A stretch of 58,495 nt of DNA from Actinomycetes bacterium (lineage in GTDB: Bacteria > Actinomycetota > Actinomycetes > S36-B12 > UBA10799). The stretch covers positions 1-58,495 of the forward strand of contig JAKOZM010000173.1 in assembly GCA_029779995.1 (NCBI GenBank). Direction: 5' to 3'. The notes under the pieces are model-generated. The model was not told where the DNA came from. It worked only from the letters and a program-made list of their open reading frames with translations, and did no database searches. The position numbers and the translations under genes were made by a program. This document shows, piece after piece, positions 1-8,448 of the stretch; positions within the stretch are counted from its first letter, which is position 1, and each line of letters opens with the position of its first letter.

Positions 1-320
1 TCGTGGCCGATCTTCTTGGCGATGAACTCTTCGCCCTCGATCGCCTGGCCGTTGCGCTCGTAGTTGACCGGGCGCGTGTAGCCCTCGGCCACGAAGTTGT
101 CGCCCTGGGCGAAGTTCGCGTGCGCATGCTCGGCCGACCGTCCGAACATCACCAGGTGGTGGTAGGTCGTCTCGGTCTGAGTGAACGAGCCGTCCTCCTC
201 CCGGCGGAAGTGCTCCTTCCCAATGCGAGCGAAGAACCTCGCGTCGCCCTTGGCCGTCTCGGTGAGCAACGGCTCCGAGGCGATGAAGCCCGACAGTGAT
301 TCCTGGGTGTGAATGGCCAT
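1..320 (-). CDS. ssb: Single-stranded DNA-binding protein, cut by window edge
   Basis: I read this directly from the complement; it is open at the left edge. The start ATG is at 320-318, with GGAGGA seven bases upstream. The visible 106 residues begin MAIHTQESLSGFIAS and include the aromatic/basic pattern of an OB-fold SSB (HLVMFGRSAEHAHANFAQGD, then a VAEGYTRPVNYE stretch). In actinobacterial ICEs an SSB-like gene commonly follows the coupling-protein gene, as here. It would coat the transferred strand or assist its replication. The C-terminus, with any acidic tail, lies outside the window. The OB-fold family call is good; which paralogue it is cannot be said. Confidence 0.75.
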   Translation of the reverse strand, partial: MAIHTQESLSGFIASEPLLTETAKGDARFFARIGKEHFRREEDGSFTQTETTYHHLVMFGRSAEHAHANFAQGDNFVAEGYTRPVNYERNGQAIEGEEFIAKKIGH

Positions 321-366
321 GATGGCGTCCTCCTGAACTTGGGCGGCCAGCTGCATGTGGTCGCTG

Positions 367-382
367 TGTCAGGCAGGTGCGC
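367..382 (-). promoter_or_regulatory. CACCTGNCYGNCA motif copy upstream of ssb
   Basis: On the minus strand this reads GGCGCACCTGCCTGACA, in the 79-bp gap between the virD4-like stop and the ssb start, about 47 bp before the ssb ATG. The same 13-base core recurs before several other transfer genes and the relaxase gene (see findings). The regulatory role is inferred. Confidence 0.4.
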
Positions 383-399
383 CCCGGCACCCAGAGTCG

Positions 400-2175
400 T
401 CAGGGTGCGGGGCGGCGCAGGAGGGCTTCGAGTTCGGCTCGGTCGCTGCGGAGCTGCGCGGCATCCTGCCGGGTGGGCCAGGCGCGCAGGTCGGTGACGA
501 TGGGTGGCGCGGAGCGGAGCATGGTGATGCCGGTGCCGAACGGCAGCGTGCGGATGCGGTCGGGCGGCAGGATCGGCACGCGCCGAACAGAGCGTTGGTT
601 GGAGCGAGTACCTCGGTCGCCGAGGGTGATGCTGTCGGTGTACTCGTCTCGTTCGCCGATGAGGGTGGAGAGGTCTTGGAGGTCGCGGCTGTTGGAGGCG
701 CCGCCGAGGATGATCTTGACGATGCTGGCGTCCCAGATCGCGCCTGCCTGGTGCTCGCTCCACCGGTCGCGTGCCTGGGCGAGTGACTGCAAGACGGGCA
801 TGGTGGTGATCCCGGTGCCGCCGCCTTCAGCCATCAGTGTCGGGAGCGACGGCAAGGGTGCGAGGTTCCCGATCTCGTCGAGGGCGAGCAGCAGCGGCGG
901 ATCGAGCCGGGCACCAGGTGAACGGGCGGCGAGCCTGCGGGCAGTTTCGATCAGGTCCTCGACGAACGCCGCAACCAGCGACGCGGACGCACCCGCACCT
1001 GCCCCGGTGGCGAGCAGATAGAGGGTGCCCTGCTCGGCGAGGAAGGTCTCTGGGTCGAAACGCTCGTGCGGCCCGGGCGACACCGCGTCGAGCACACGCG
1101 GGTCGGCAAGCGCGGCGAGTGCGAGGGAGACGCCTTGCCAGATGCTGTCGCGGGTCTTGGGGTCGGCGTCGATCATCGCGGCCAGCGAGTCGTCCCAGCC
1201 CATCGCCGCGTTCGGATGTGAGTTGAGGATCGCGACCGCCTCAGACGCAGCGCTGGGGTCGAGGGTCCATCTGAACAGCTCGGCGGGTGGCCGGCCGTCG
1301 AGTGCTGCAGCGTGCAGCAAGCTCTGAAGTGCGGTGCGGGTCTTGCCTTCCCAGAATCCTCCGGACTCGACCCCGCCAGCGCTCAGGCCGGTGGCGGCGG
1401 CGAGGCCGTTGGCGCGGATCATCGCGGTGAGTGGATCGTGGCAGCCTCGCACGGGTGACCAGCGCAGTCCGGCCGGGATGCCCTCGGCTAGGTGTTGCGG
1501 GTCGAACACGGCGACCGGCCCGCCGCGACGGCGGCGGGCGCGGAGGGTGGCGGTGAGGTTGTCGGGCCTGGTGCTGGTGGTGACGACCGCGCCGGGTGCG
1601 TCGAGGATCGCGTTGATGACGACATGGAGGCCTTTGCCGGAGCGGGGTGGGCCGATCAGCAGGATCGAGTCTTCGACCGATGCCCATACCTTCGTGCCGC
1701 GGCTGGCTCCGAGGAGGTAGCCGACATCTTCCGGGGTTGGGTGTTCAAGTGACGGCCGCAATGTCCCAGCACGGTGCAGCAGTGCCTTCGCTGACGCGGC
1801 CGTCTTCACTTCCTGGCTGGTGGCGATCCCGGCGAGACGGTGCGGATCGGTCTCGGTCTTCCTGGTGTGGTGGCGCAGCACGATCCACAGCCACACCGCG
1901 ACGGCGGCCAGACCGCCGAGCATGACGGCACTGACGAGCCAGTAGACGATTGGGTTGAGCCCATCGGCACCGAGCGCGGTCGCGGGGTCGGCGGGGTTGA
2001 GCAGCACTCCGAGGCCCGCGGCCGGGCCTGCGTCCGGCTGCGGCAGGCCGGTGAAGAACGCGGTGACACTGCCAGCCGCGCGCAGGACGAGCGCGATCCC
2101 GAACATGCCGATCAGCCCGACGAGGGCGGCGTTGGTGAGTTCGTCGCCCATGCCACCGGCTTGTCGCTGGTTCAT
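400..2175 (-). CDS. Type IV coupling protein (VirD4/TraG-like)
   Basis: This 591-residue ATPase would deliver the relaxase-DNA complex to the secretion channel at the inner membrane. There are two N-terminal membrane segments (about 17-37 and 76-100), a Walker A motif GPPRSGKG at 175-182 and a Walker B motif LLLALDEIGN at 428-437, followed by a conserved QSLAQARDRW stretch typical of T4CPs. The ATG overlaps the stop of the upstream gene by four bases (ATGA), so translation is probably coupled. It is the next-to-last visible gene of the minus-strand transfer operon. The VirD4-like assignment is firm; the actinobacterial subfamily (TraG/TraM-type in SCO6880-class elements) is inferred from the neighbours. 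Confidence 0.93.
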   Translation of the reverse strand: MNQRQAGGMGDELTNAALVGLIGMFGIALVLRAAGSVTAFFTGLPQPDAGPAAGLGVLLNPADPATALGADGLNPIVYWLVSAVMLGGLAAVAVWLWIVLRHHTRKTETDPHRLAGIATSQEVKTAASAKALLHRAGTLRPSLEHPTPEDVGYLLGASRGTKVWASVEDSILLIGPPRSGKGLHVVINAILDAPGAVVTTSTRPDNLTATLRARRRRGGPVAVFDPQHLAEGIPAGLRWSPVRGCHDPLTAMIRANGLAAATGLSAGGVESGGFWEGKTRTALQSLLHAAALDGRPPAELFRWTLDPSAASEAVAILNSHPNAAMGWDDSLAAMIDADPKTRDSIWQGVSLALAALADPRVLDAVSPGPHERFDPETFLAEQGTLYLLATGAGAGASASLVAAFVEDLIETARRLAARSPGARLDPPLLLALDEIGNLAPLPSLPTLMAEGGGTGITTMPVLQSLAQARDRWSEHQAGAIWDASIVKIILGGASNSRDLQDLSTLIGERDEYTDSITLGDRGTRSNQRSVRRVPILPPDRIRTLPFGTGITMLRSAPPIVTDLRAWPTRQDAAQLRSDRAELEALLRRPAP

Positions 2176-2723
2176 GTCAGCCGCCGCACCGCGAACGTGC
2201 CCGAGATACGCCCGAGCAGGACGACCTCCTGCCCCGCAGCGTCGGGCAGTGTGTCGAGGTCGATGAGCGCGCGGGCCTCGCCGGTTCCGGTCGCGTCGGT
2301 GTGGGAGACGATTGTCGCGAGGGCGACATCCTCGCCGGGGACGAACCTGTCGGCGGTGACCTCCATCAGGCGCGGCACCCGGCGTGCGTGGCGACTGCGC
2401 CGCGTCTCCGGCACCGGCTTCTCCGGCAACGACACGGCGCGTCGGGGTGTGCGGGGGCGGATGATGTCGGTGAAGACGCTCCCGTCACACTCACGTACCT
2501 CCACTCGGACCGCGACGGTTCGGTCCTTGGTGATCGCGTCCATGAGCGGCCCGAACGTCGTCCGCGTCCACGCGGTCTCGCCGGGTGCTGGGAAGGGTGT
2601 TCCACCGACGGTCGCGGTCAGTGTTCCGTCGGCGGCGACGATCACGAGGACGTGCGGCAGCTCAACCGGAACCGGCTGCTCTTCGTCGTTCGGGGTGGAT
2701 CGGCGCGGGCTGGTGAGGTTCAT
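2172..2723 (-). CDS. Conserved ICE protein of unknown function (183 aa)
   Basis: The protein is soluble, with no membrane segment. The N-terminal half has a beta-rich look (HVLVIVAADGTLTATVGG), the middle is a basic linker with many Arg (about 92-117), and the C-terminal part contains ALIDLDTLPDAAGQEVVLLGRISGTF. It overlaps both neighbours by four bases, between the VirB4-like ATPase and the VirD4-like coupling protein, so it is probably made in step with them and may bridge them. I do not recognise a domain. Real coding is supported by the two ATGA overlaps and by the extended open frame in the operon direction. Confidence 0.8.
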   Translation of the reverse strand: MNLTSPRRSTPNDEEQPVPVELPHVLVIVAADGTLTATVGGTPFPAPGETAWTRTTFGPLMDAITKDRTVAVRVEVRECDGSVFTDIIRPRTPRRAVSLPEKPVPETRRSRHARRVPRLMEVTADRFVPGEDVALATIVSHTDATGTGEARALIDLDTLPDAAGQEVVLLGRISGTFAVRRLT

Positions 2724-4204
2724 CGGTGGCCTCCCGCCGCGCGGCTGCTGGTGTCGAACAAGGCGAGCTCTGCCGGGTGCAGCTGATGCTGGGTAACGAA
2801 GCTCCTAGCCTTGATCCGCCACAGGCCTTGACCGACGCCGAGGTTTGGCAAGAGCTGCTGCTCGGTGCCGGTCAATCCGAGCGCGGTCGCGGTCGGGCCG
2901 AGCTGGTCGGACTCCTGCCGGTACACGATCCGCGTCTCCGCATTCGCAAGCAAACTGTTGGCGAGGGACCGCATCGCGGAGCCTTGGTCGCCCACGTTGT
3001 CGAGGTCGGTGAGCTTGTGGAAGATCAGCATGTTCGCGATCCCGTAGTGCCTGGCGAGTCGCCAGTGCGCGTCCATCCGCCGCAGCAACGCCGGGTGGGA
3101 CATGAGCCTCCAGGCTTCGTCGTAGATCACCCACCGCTGCCCACCGTTCGGGTCCAACAAGGCCGATTCCATCCACGCCGACGAGCACGTCATCAACACC
3201 GAGATCAGCGTCGAGTTCTCCGTGACACGGGACAGGTCGAGGGAGATCATCGGCAACGACGGATCGAACCTGACCGTGGACGGCCCATCGAACAATCCTG
3301 CCAGGTCACCGGCTACGAGACGGCGCAGCGCGTGACCGACCAGACGCCCGTCCTCGGCAAGCCTGCCGTCGGCATCCGAGCCGGGTGCGAGGATGCGTTC
3401 GACGACCATCGGCAGGATCGGCACGTCGTCGTCCCGCACCGTCTGGGTCAGGGCGATGTCGATCGCGGTGTGCTCCAACGGCGACAACCCTCGCGCGAGC
3501 ACGGTCTCGGCGAGCGCGCCGATCAGGTCACGACGCCGGGCCGCAACCGTCGAGGCCCACTGCTCGTCGGAGAGGCCCGCTGGTCGGTGGCCTTCGTCGA
3601 GCGGGTTCAGGCGGGTGTTGAGTCCGTGGCCGAGCACGATCGCCCGGCCACCGACGGCGTTGGCGACCGCGGTGTGCTCGCCCTTCGGGTCGCCGGGAAC
3701 GTACACGCGCCGACCGAACGGCAACGACCGCGTGTAGAGCGACTTGGCGAGGCTCGACTTCCCCGAGCCGACGATCCCGGCCAGCACCACGTTCGGAGCG
3801 GTGATGATCCCGCGCGCGTACAACACCCACGGGTCGTAGACGAAGCTCCCACCCGAGTACAGGTCCTGACCGACGAATACGCCATCGGCGCCGAGACCGC
3901 CCTCGGCGACGAACGGATACGCACCCGCCAACGTCGCCGACGTGTCCTGATGCCTGGTCAGATGAAACCGGTTCGGCGTCCGCAACCGAGCGGCACCTGG
4001 CTCACCAGCCTTCGGCAGGTAGATCGTGGCGCGCCGCTCGGCCCGCTCCTGCTCGGCCTTCGCCTTCGCGGCGGCGAGCGCGGCCTTGCGTTGCTCGGCG
4101 TGGAGCCGGGCCTCTGCGCGGCGGCGCTGCTTGCGGAGCTTCCGTCGTTCCTTCGACGGTGCCACCAGAACGGCGGTGTGCAGCCGCTCCCGATCCTGGG
4201 TCAC
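2720..4204 (-). CDS. VirB4/TraC-like conjugation ATPase
   Basis: This 494-residue cytoplasmic ATPase would power the secretion channel. I chose the GTG at 4204-4202, whose last two bases overlap the upstream TGA (GTGA); the open frame continues upstream only inside the previous gene. The first 60 residues are a basic, Lys/Arg/Ala-rich helix or coiled coil (KLRKQRRRAEARLHAEQRK). Walker A GIVGSGKSS is at 143-151 and Walker B WVIYDEAW ends near 365. PGDPKGEHTAVANAVGG and later ANAETRIVYRQESDQ fit the VirB4 family. It is shorter than classical VirB4 (about 800 aa) because the N-terminal domain is missing; in SCO6880-type systems that role is probably taken by separate proteins. Confidence 0.9.
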   Translation of the reverse strand: MTQDRERLHTAVLVAPSKERRKLRKQRRRAEARLHAEQRKAALAAAKAKAEQERAERRATIYLPKAGEPGAARLRTPNRFHLTRHQDTSATLAGAYPFVAEGGLGADGVFVGQDLYSGGSFVYDPWVLYARGIITAPNVVLAGIVGSGKSSLAKSLYTRSLPFGRRVYVPGDPKGEHTAVANAVGGRAIVLGHGLNTRLNPLDEGHRPAGLSDEQWASTVAARRRDLIGALAETVLARGLSPLEHTAIDIALTQTVRDDDVPILPMVVERILAPGSDADGRLAEDGRLVGHALRRLVAGDLAGLFDGPSTVRFDPSLPMISLDLSRVTENSTLISVLMTCSSAWMESALLDPNGGQRWVIYDEAWRLMSHPALLRRMDAHWRLARHYGIANMLIFHKLTDLDNVGDQGSAMRSLANSLLANAETRIVYRQESDQLGPTATALGLTGTEQQLLPNLGVGQGLWRIKARSFVTQHQLHPAELALFDTSSRAAGGHR

Positions 4205-5034
4205 AGCCCCAGCCCCCGCGCCTGCTTCACCGCAGCGATCTTCGCGGGCTCGAACCACGACCCATCCGACTTCGAGGTCGAAAGGTCGGTCCGCTTCGGC
4301 GCGCCCGGCGATGAGTACGACACCAGCAACTCCGGGCCGTCCCGCATCGACGACGGCCCGGCCTGCTCGGCTTCCTGGGCCTCGGTGCCGGGTTCGGTGT
4401 AGCGGCGCAGCAGCGAGACGTAGCCGACGTGCGGGTTGACGACCAGCGCGTAGTCGCCCGAGATCGCCACCCGGTCGTTGGTGCCCTCGCCGGGCTCGTC
4501 GTAGACGTACCCGTTCTCCAGCGCCGCCTGCGTGGTCTCGTCGCCGTAGTCCCACTGCGCGAGGTAGTCCACCACATCGACATGCCCCAGCTCACCGAGG
4601 ATGCGCAACGGCCTGTCGGCCTCATCACCCTGAAGGAACACCACGTTGACCCACCTCGACGGCGCGGCCTCCTCGACAGCGGGGTCGGGGTGCCAGGCGA
4701 TCCGACCGGCCGCGATGAATCCCTCCGCGAGCCGGTCGTAGGCTCGGTCGACGAGGTTCGCCGCCTGGTGCAGCTCCTCCGCAGCGGCCAGCGCGTCCCG
4801 CAGCCCAGCCTCGTGGTTCCCGTCGTCGTTGAACGCGTGCGCGGCCTTGCGTTCGTGCACATCGGCGATCTGGTCGAGCACCTGCCGCAGTGACCGCATC
4901 CCGGACGAGAGGTCGCCGATCACCCCGTACATCTGCGCGGGCTGATCGAACGTACGGCTCGCGTGAGCCAACCCCCGCAGCGCCTCGGATGCCTCAGCGG
5001 CGTCGGCAGTGGAATCGAAGAACGTGGGCATCAT
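4201..5034 (-). CDS. Conserved ICE protein of unknown function (277 aa)
   Basis: This soluble protein starts MMPTFFDSTADAAEAS. GGAGG precedes the double ATG by 3 or 6 bases, so the second ATG (5031) may be the true start. The N-terminal 110 residues look all-helical (repeated Ala/Glu/Leu, with MRSLRQVLDQIADVHERKA). The middle is mixed, with WVNVVFLQGDEADRPLRILGE. The C-terminal tail, SDGSWFEPAKIAAVKQARGLGL, is basic. It is translationally coupled to the VirB4-like gene (GTGA). In related elements it would directly follow the SCO6880 gene; here cargo A separates them. Function is unknown; a channel-ATPase accessory role is only a guess from position. Confidence 0.8.
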   Translation of the reverse strand: MMPTFFDSTADAAEASEALRGLAHASRTFDQPAQMYGVIGDLSSGMRSLRQVLDQIADVHERKAAHAFNDDGNHEAGLRDALAAAEELHQAANLVDRAYDRLAEGFIAAGRIAWHPDPAVEEAAPSRWVNVVFLQGDEADRPLRILGELGHVDVVDYLAQWDYGDETTQAALENGYVYDEPGEGTNDRVAISGDYALVVNPHVGYVSLLRRYTEPGTEAQEAEQAGPSSMRDGPELLVSYSSPGAPKRTDLSTSKSDGSWFEPAKIAAVKQARGLGL

Positions 5035-5069
5035 GGGCCTCCGAGGTCAGTCAGAACGTTGACGCCAAA

Positions 5070-5078
5070 CAGGTGCGT
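5070..5078 (-). promoter_or_regulatory. ACGCACCTG motif copy upstream of the 277-aa gene
   Basis: On the minus strand this reads ACGCACCTGTTTGGCG, about 36 bp before the start at 5034. It matches the core CACCTG of the repeated transfer-gene motif but not the right half, so it is a weaker member. It may give the distal operon its own promoter control after the cargo insertion. Confidence 0.25.
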
Positions 5079-5163
5079 GTCCCTTCCCGCGATGGACGTG
5101 CATGGTGGGTAAGGATGCGGTCGCATCATTCGTCAGTCGAACAACGACTGGCAGGATGGAGCT

Positions 5164-5781
5164 GTGGAAGTCTGGATCGCACCCGTCCTGGGCGTAGTGG
5201 GCGTGCTCGTGGGCGCTGCCATCACGTATGTCGGGAGCAGTCGTGCGCTACGGGCCGCCACCGAACGCTCCTCCGCCGAACTCGCGTGGGCACGCGAGCA
5301 GTTCGTGGCTGAGAAACAGAGGGCGTCCAGCGAGTCCATGGTCTCGGCATTCACAGCCCACAGCGAAGAAGACCAGACTCTGACCGACCGGGCCATTGAA
5401 GAGTGCTGGCGCCTTGACCGGGACCTCGGAGTTCTTCAACTCCTCGGAGATCGAGAGGACTTCCGATTGGCAACGGGAGAATCGGACATCGGTCCGCCAC
5501 GGATGCTTGCCCCGATCTTTGACGGCGGCGTGTTTGGCAAGTTGCCTACAGAGTTGGGAGCTTCGCTGGTGTTCGTATCCGCCCACGCTGAGCGGCTTGT
5601 TGCTGCGCGCGAAGCGGGTTTGCCTCCCGACACGCTCTGGGGAATCGCGTCAGAAATCGGGGCGGAGGCAAGGAATGCTAGGCGTTCGATCGATCAGGCA
5701 CTCATCGGACTCCTTCAGCAACAAGACCGCCTCAGACTTGAGCGTCGGGATTGGCGCACGACGCGGGCTGCCGGTGAGTGA
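5164..5781 (+). CDS. Orphan cargo protein with N-terminal membrane anchor (205 aa)
   Basis: Orientation is opposite to the transfer operon. The start is GTG with AGGA seven bases upstream. Residues about 3-24 (VWIAPVLGVVGVLVGAAITYVG) form one clear membrane segment. A long charged helix follows (ERSSAELAWAREQFVAEKQRASSE), likely a coiled coil, and then a soluble mixed domain to the end. A single anchor plus helical stalk resembles many membrane-tethered accessory proteins of phage-defence loci, but I see no catalytic motif. It is divergent from the 277-aa gene with 129 bp between them. Function unknown. It is probably real because the frame is long and well composed, although in this GC-rich DNA the minus-strand shadow is also partly open. 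Confidence 0.6.
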   Translation: MEVWIAPVLGVVGVLVGAAITYVGSSRALRAATERSSAELAWAREQFVAEKQRASSESMVSAFTAHSEEDQTLTDRAIEECWRLDRDLGVLQLLGDREDFRLATGESDIGPPRMLAPIFDGGVFGKLPTELGASLVFVSAHAERLVAAREAGLPPDTLWGIASEIGAEARNARRSIDQALIGLLQQQDRLRLERRDWRTTRAAGE

Positions 5782-5897
5782 GGCCTGGAGGAGAAGCAGC
5801 AGTTTCGTTGTCCTTCCTCGGGTGCGCCGGTCAACCGAGGCCTCAGCTACAGCAGGTGCAAGCACGTTCGCGTTGGTCTAGCGACAGTGAGACTCCT

Positions 5898-6021
5898 ATG
5901 ACCGAGAGGCAGTGCAGCGGCGGTGAATGCAGCGGCCTGTTGTCCGACGAGAAGCCGGTTTCGCACGATGCCTGGATCGCGGCCTGCTCAAGCGCGACGA
6001 CAGCGGCGTCGAGTTTCCCTA
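5898..6021 (-). pseudogene. Second, diverged copy of the SCO6880 gene 3' end
   Basis: The minus strand translates as LDAAVVALEQAAIQASCETG followed by a drifting tail. The intact SCO6880 protein ends with LDAAVAAIEQAAIQASCETR and about 20 more residues. The nucleotide similarity runs over about 120 bp against 9797-9921 and is clearly imperfect, so this is an old or foreign copy rather than a recent duplication. Nothing of the remaining gene is present upstream: at about 6021 the similarity stops, and the ISL3 element begins 50 bp further on. It is most likely the scar of recombination between two related ICEs or of a partial duplication. Borders are approximate. Confidence 0.7.
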
Positions 6022-7237
6022 CCCTGTTTCGCCTGAGACTCAATCTCGGGGAGCGCTGGCCTCCATTACTGGCTCTTCGGACATCCGGTGGGGAGATGGG
6101 GTGTCGGCGCGGTAGTCCGGGGGTAGGTGGTCGAGGTCCCCGATGATCAGTAGCGACCAAGCAACTGTTCGTTCCGGAGACCTCGACGTTGACCAACGCT
6201 ACGGGGTGCCCTGCGGCACCCGCGACCACGGATCCATGCTCGCGCTGTGACGTGCTGCTCGGCTTGCCGGGCGTGCAGGTCGAGGCGGTGGAGCGCGAGG
6301 CAGACCTGCTCGCGGTGACGGTCTCGACGCCGTGGCGTCTGATGGGCTGTCCCGACTGCGGTGTCGTGGCTGCGAGCCGCGGCCGTCGGATGCGGCGCCT
6401 TCACGATGTTCCCCACGCCGGGGCACGCGTGGAGCTGCTCTGGCGGCAACGATTGTGGCGCTGCCCTGATCCCGGGTGCCCGCGCGGGATGTTCAGCGAG
6501 CAGGTCCCGAGTCTGGTCCCGGCGCGGGGATCGGTCACGACCCGCGCGATCGGGTGGGCGATCGAGCAGCTCCGGCGTGAGCACGCCACGATCAGCGGGC
6601 TGGGAGGCCAGCTCGGGATCGCGTGGAAGACGGCCTGGCGCGCGATCAGGCCCGAGCTGGAGCGGCTGGCAGCTGATGAGTCCCGGTTCGCCGGGGTCAC
6701 CTCGATCGGGGTCGATGAGCACATCTGGCACCACGGCGACCCCCGCAGGAAGGGCCCCAAGGAGCTGACCGGGATGGTCGACCTGACCCGCGACGAGAAC
6801 GGCCGCCCTCACGCCCGACTGCTGGACCTGGTGCCGGGCCGGTCGAAGAAGGCCTACGCCGACTGGCTCACCCAACGAGGAGAAGCATTCCGGGCCGGGA
6901 TCGGTGTCGCGGCACTGGATCCGTTCGGAGGCTACAAGAGCGCGATCGATGACGAGCTCGCCGACGCCGTCGCGGTCCTGGACGCTTTCCACGTCGTGAA
7001 GCTCGGCACCCAGGCCGTGGACGAGGTCCGACGAAGGGTCCAGCAAGACACCACCGGGCATCGTGGCCGCAAGGGCGACCCGCTCTACGGCATCCAGCGC
7101 CTGCTGCGAGCCGGGGCAGAGAACCTCACCGACAAGCAGCTCAACCGCCTCGCGGCCGCGATCGAGGCCAATGACGCTCACCAAAAGGTCTACATCGCCT
7201 GGCGCTGTGAGGTTCACCCCGAACCGTGGAGGGTTTC

Positions 7238-8182
7238 TTATGCCGCTTCTCGGTTGAGGGCGGTGGTCTCGTAGGTGATGGGTGCCATCATGCCAGCGCT
7301 GCTGTGCCGGCGGGTGTGGTTGTAGAAGCCGTGGCACCACTCGAGCACGACGGCTTGGGCCTGTCGGGTGTCGACGAACCGGTGCCGGGACAGCACCTCC
7401 CACTCCAGGCTGGAGAAGAAGGCTTCGGCGGCGGCGTTGTCGAAGCAGGACCCGACCCTGCCCATGGACTGGCGGATGCCCATGTTGCGGCACAGTTTGG
7501 TGAACGACTTGGCGGTGTAGGTCGAGCCTCTGTCGGTGTGGAAAATGACTCGTTGGGCCTCATCCTCGTGCCAGATCGCCGTCTTGCCGCCCCGGGTGGC
7601 CACGGCCATCTTGATCGCGTCACAGGCCAGCTGGGCGTCCGGATGCAGCCCGGTCGCCGCACCGAGCAGCCGCCGGCTGTAAAGGTCGATCACGGTCGCC
7701 AGGTACAGCTTCCCGTGATCGGTGGGTATCTCGGTCATGTCGCCCACCCAGCGGCAATTCGGAGCGGCAGCGGTGAAGTCGCGTTTCAGCAGGTCGGGGA
7801 ACTTCGGCGCCGTCTTGTCCTGCTTGGTGAGCCCGTTGCGGCGCCTGATTCGCCTAGCCACGAGCTGTTGCCGACGCATCGAGTCGGCCACCGTCTTCTC
7901 CGAGACCGTCAAGCCGGCATCCCGCAAGTCGTGCACCAGCCGCGGCGAGCCGTGCAGCCCGCGAGCAGCGGTGAACGCGGTCTTCACCGCGGCGTCGACC
8001 TCGGCCCGGCGGCGGGCCCGCTTCGTGGGCGGGCCGCCGGCCTGGGTGCGTGGCCACCACTTGTAGAACCACGACACGCTGACCCCGAGCAGGGCACAGC
8101 ACACCGCGACGGGCACCCGCCAGAAGGTCTTCTGGTCAGCGATGAAGCGTGCCACGCTCACTTCGTCGCCTCTTTCACCCAC
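7238..8182 (-). CDS. IS3-family transposase OrfB (DDE integrase core)
   Basis: The 314-residue frame has an HTH_21-like segment (ARGLHGSPRLVHDLRDAGL) and an rve integrase core. The catalytic residues are visible: Asp in WVGDMTEIPTDHG, Asp in VIFHTDRGSTYTAKSF, and Glu in FDNAAAEAFFSSLEWE. It ends with the usual FYNHTRRHSSAGMMAP motif. It overlaps orfA (8158-8448) by 25 bp in another frame, so OrfAB is probably produced by programmed frameshifting. The apparent GTG start at 8182 may therefore not be used. It looks intact and the element may still be mobile. Confidence 0.93.
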   Translation of the reverse strand: MGERGDEVSVARFIADQKTFWRVPVAVCCALLGVSVSWFYKWWPRTQAGGPPTKRARRRAEVDAAVKTAFTAARGLHGSPRLVHDLRDAGLTVSEKTVADSMRRQQLVARRIRRRNGLTKQDKTAPKFPDLLKRDFTAAAPNCRWVGDMTEIPTDHGKLYLATVIDLYSRRLLGAATGLHPDAQLACDAIKMAVATRGGKTAIWHEDEAQRVIFHTDRGSTYTAKSFTKLCRNMGIRQSMGRVGSCFDNAAAEAFFSSLEWEVLSRHRFVDTRQAQAVVLEWCHGFYNHTRRHSSAGMMAPITYETTALNREAA

Positions 8183-8448
8183 AAGACCACGGAACGCTTG
8201 AGGACATCACGCTCCATCCGCAGCTCAGCGACCTCGGCCCGAAGCCGTCGCAGCTCGGCGTAGTCGTCCTTGGCGAGCTCGCCGTGACCCTCCCGGGCGG
8301 CACGGGCCTGGTTCACCCAGTTCCCCAGCGTGCCCTCGTTCACCCCGAGATCCCGGGCCACCTGGGCGATCGGCTTGCGGGTCTCCTCAACGATCCGAAC
8401 CGCGCCCTCACGGAACTCGGTGTCGTACTTCTTGCGCTTCTCAGGCAT
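8158..8448 (-). CDS. IS3-family transposase OrfA (HTH, leucine zipper)
   Basis: This 96-residue DNA-binding subunit begins MPEKRKKYDTEFREGAVRIV. It has an HTH (PIAQVARDLGVNEGTLGNWV) and a C-terminal heptad region (AELRRLRAEVAELRMERDVL) that mediates oligomerisation in IS3 transposases. It ends inside the start of orfB. It appears complete and in step with the inverted ends of the element. Confidence 0.92.
   Translation of the reverse strand: MPEKRKKYDTEFREGAVRIVEETRKPIAQVARDLGVNEGTLGNWVNQARAAREGHGELAKDDYAELRRLRAEVAELRMERDVLKRSVVLWVKEATK

Noticed and set aside
2726..4402. Open frame of 558 codons, plus strand
   Set aside because: Antisense to the VirB4-like ATPase gene, whose Walker motifs and coupled start are clear.
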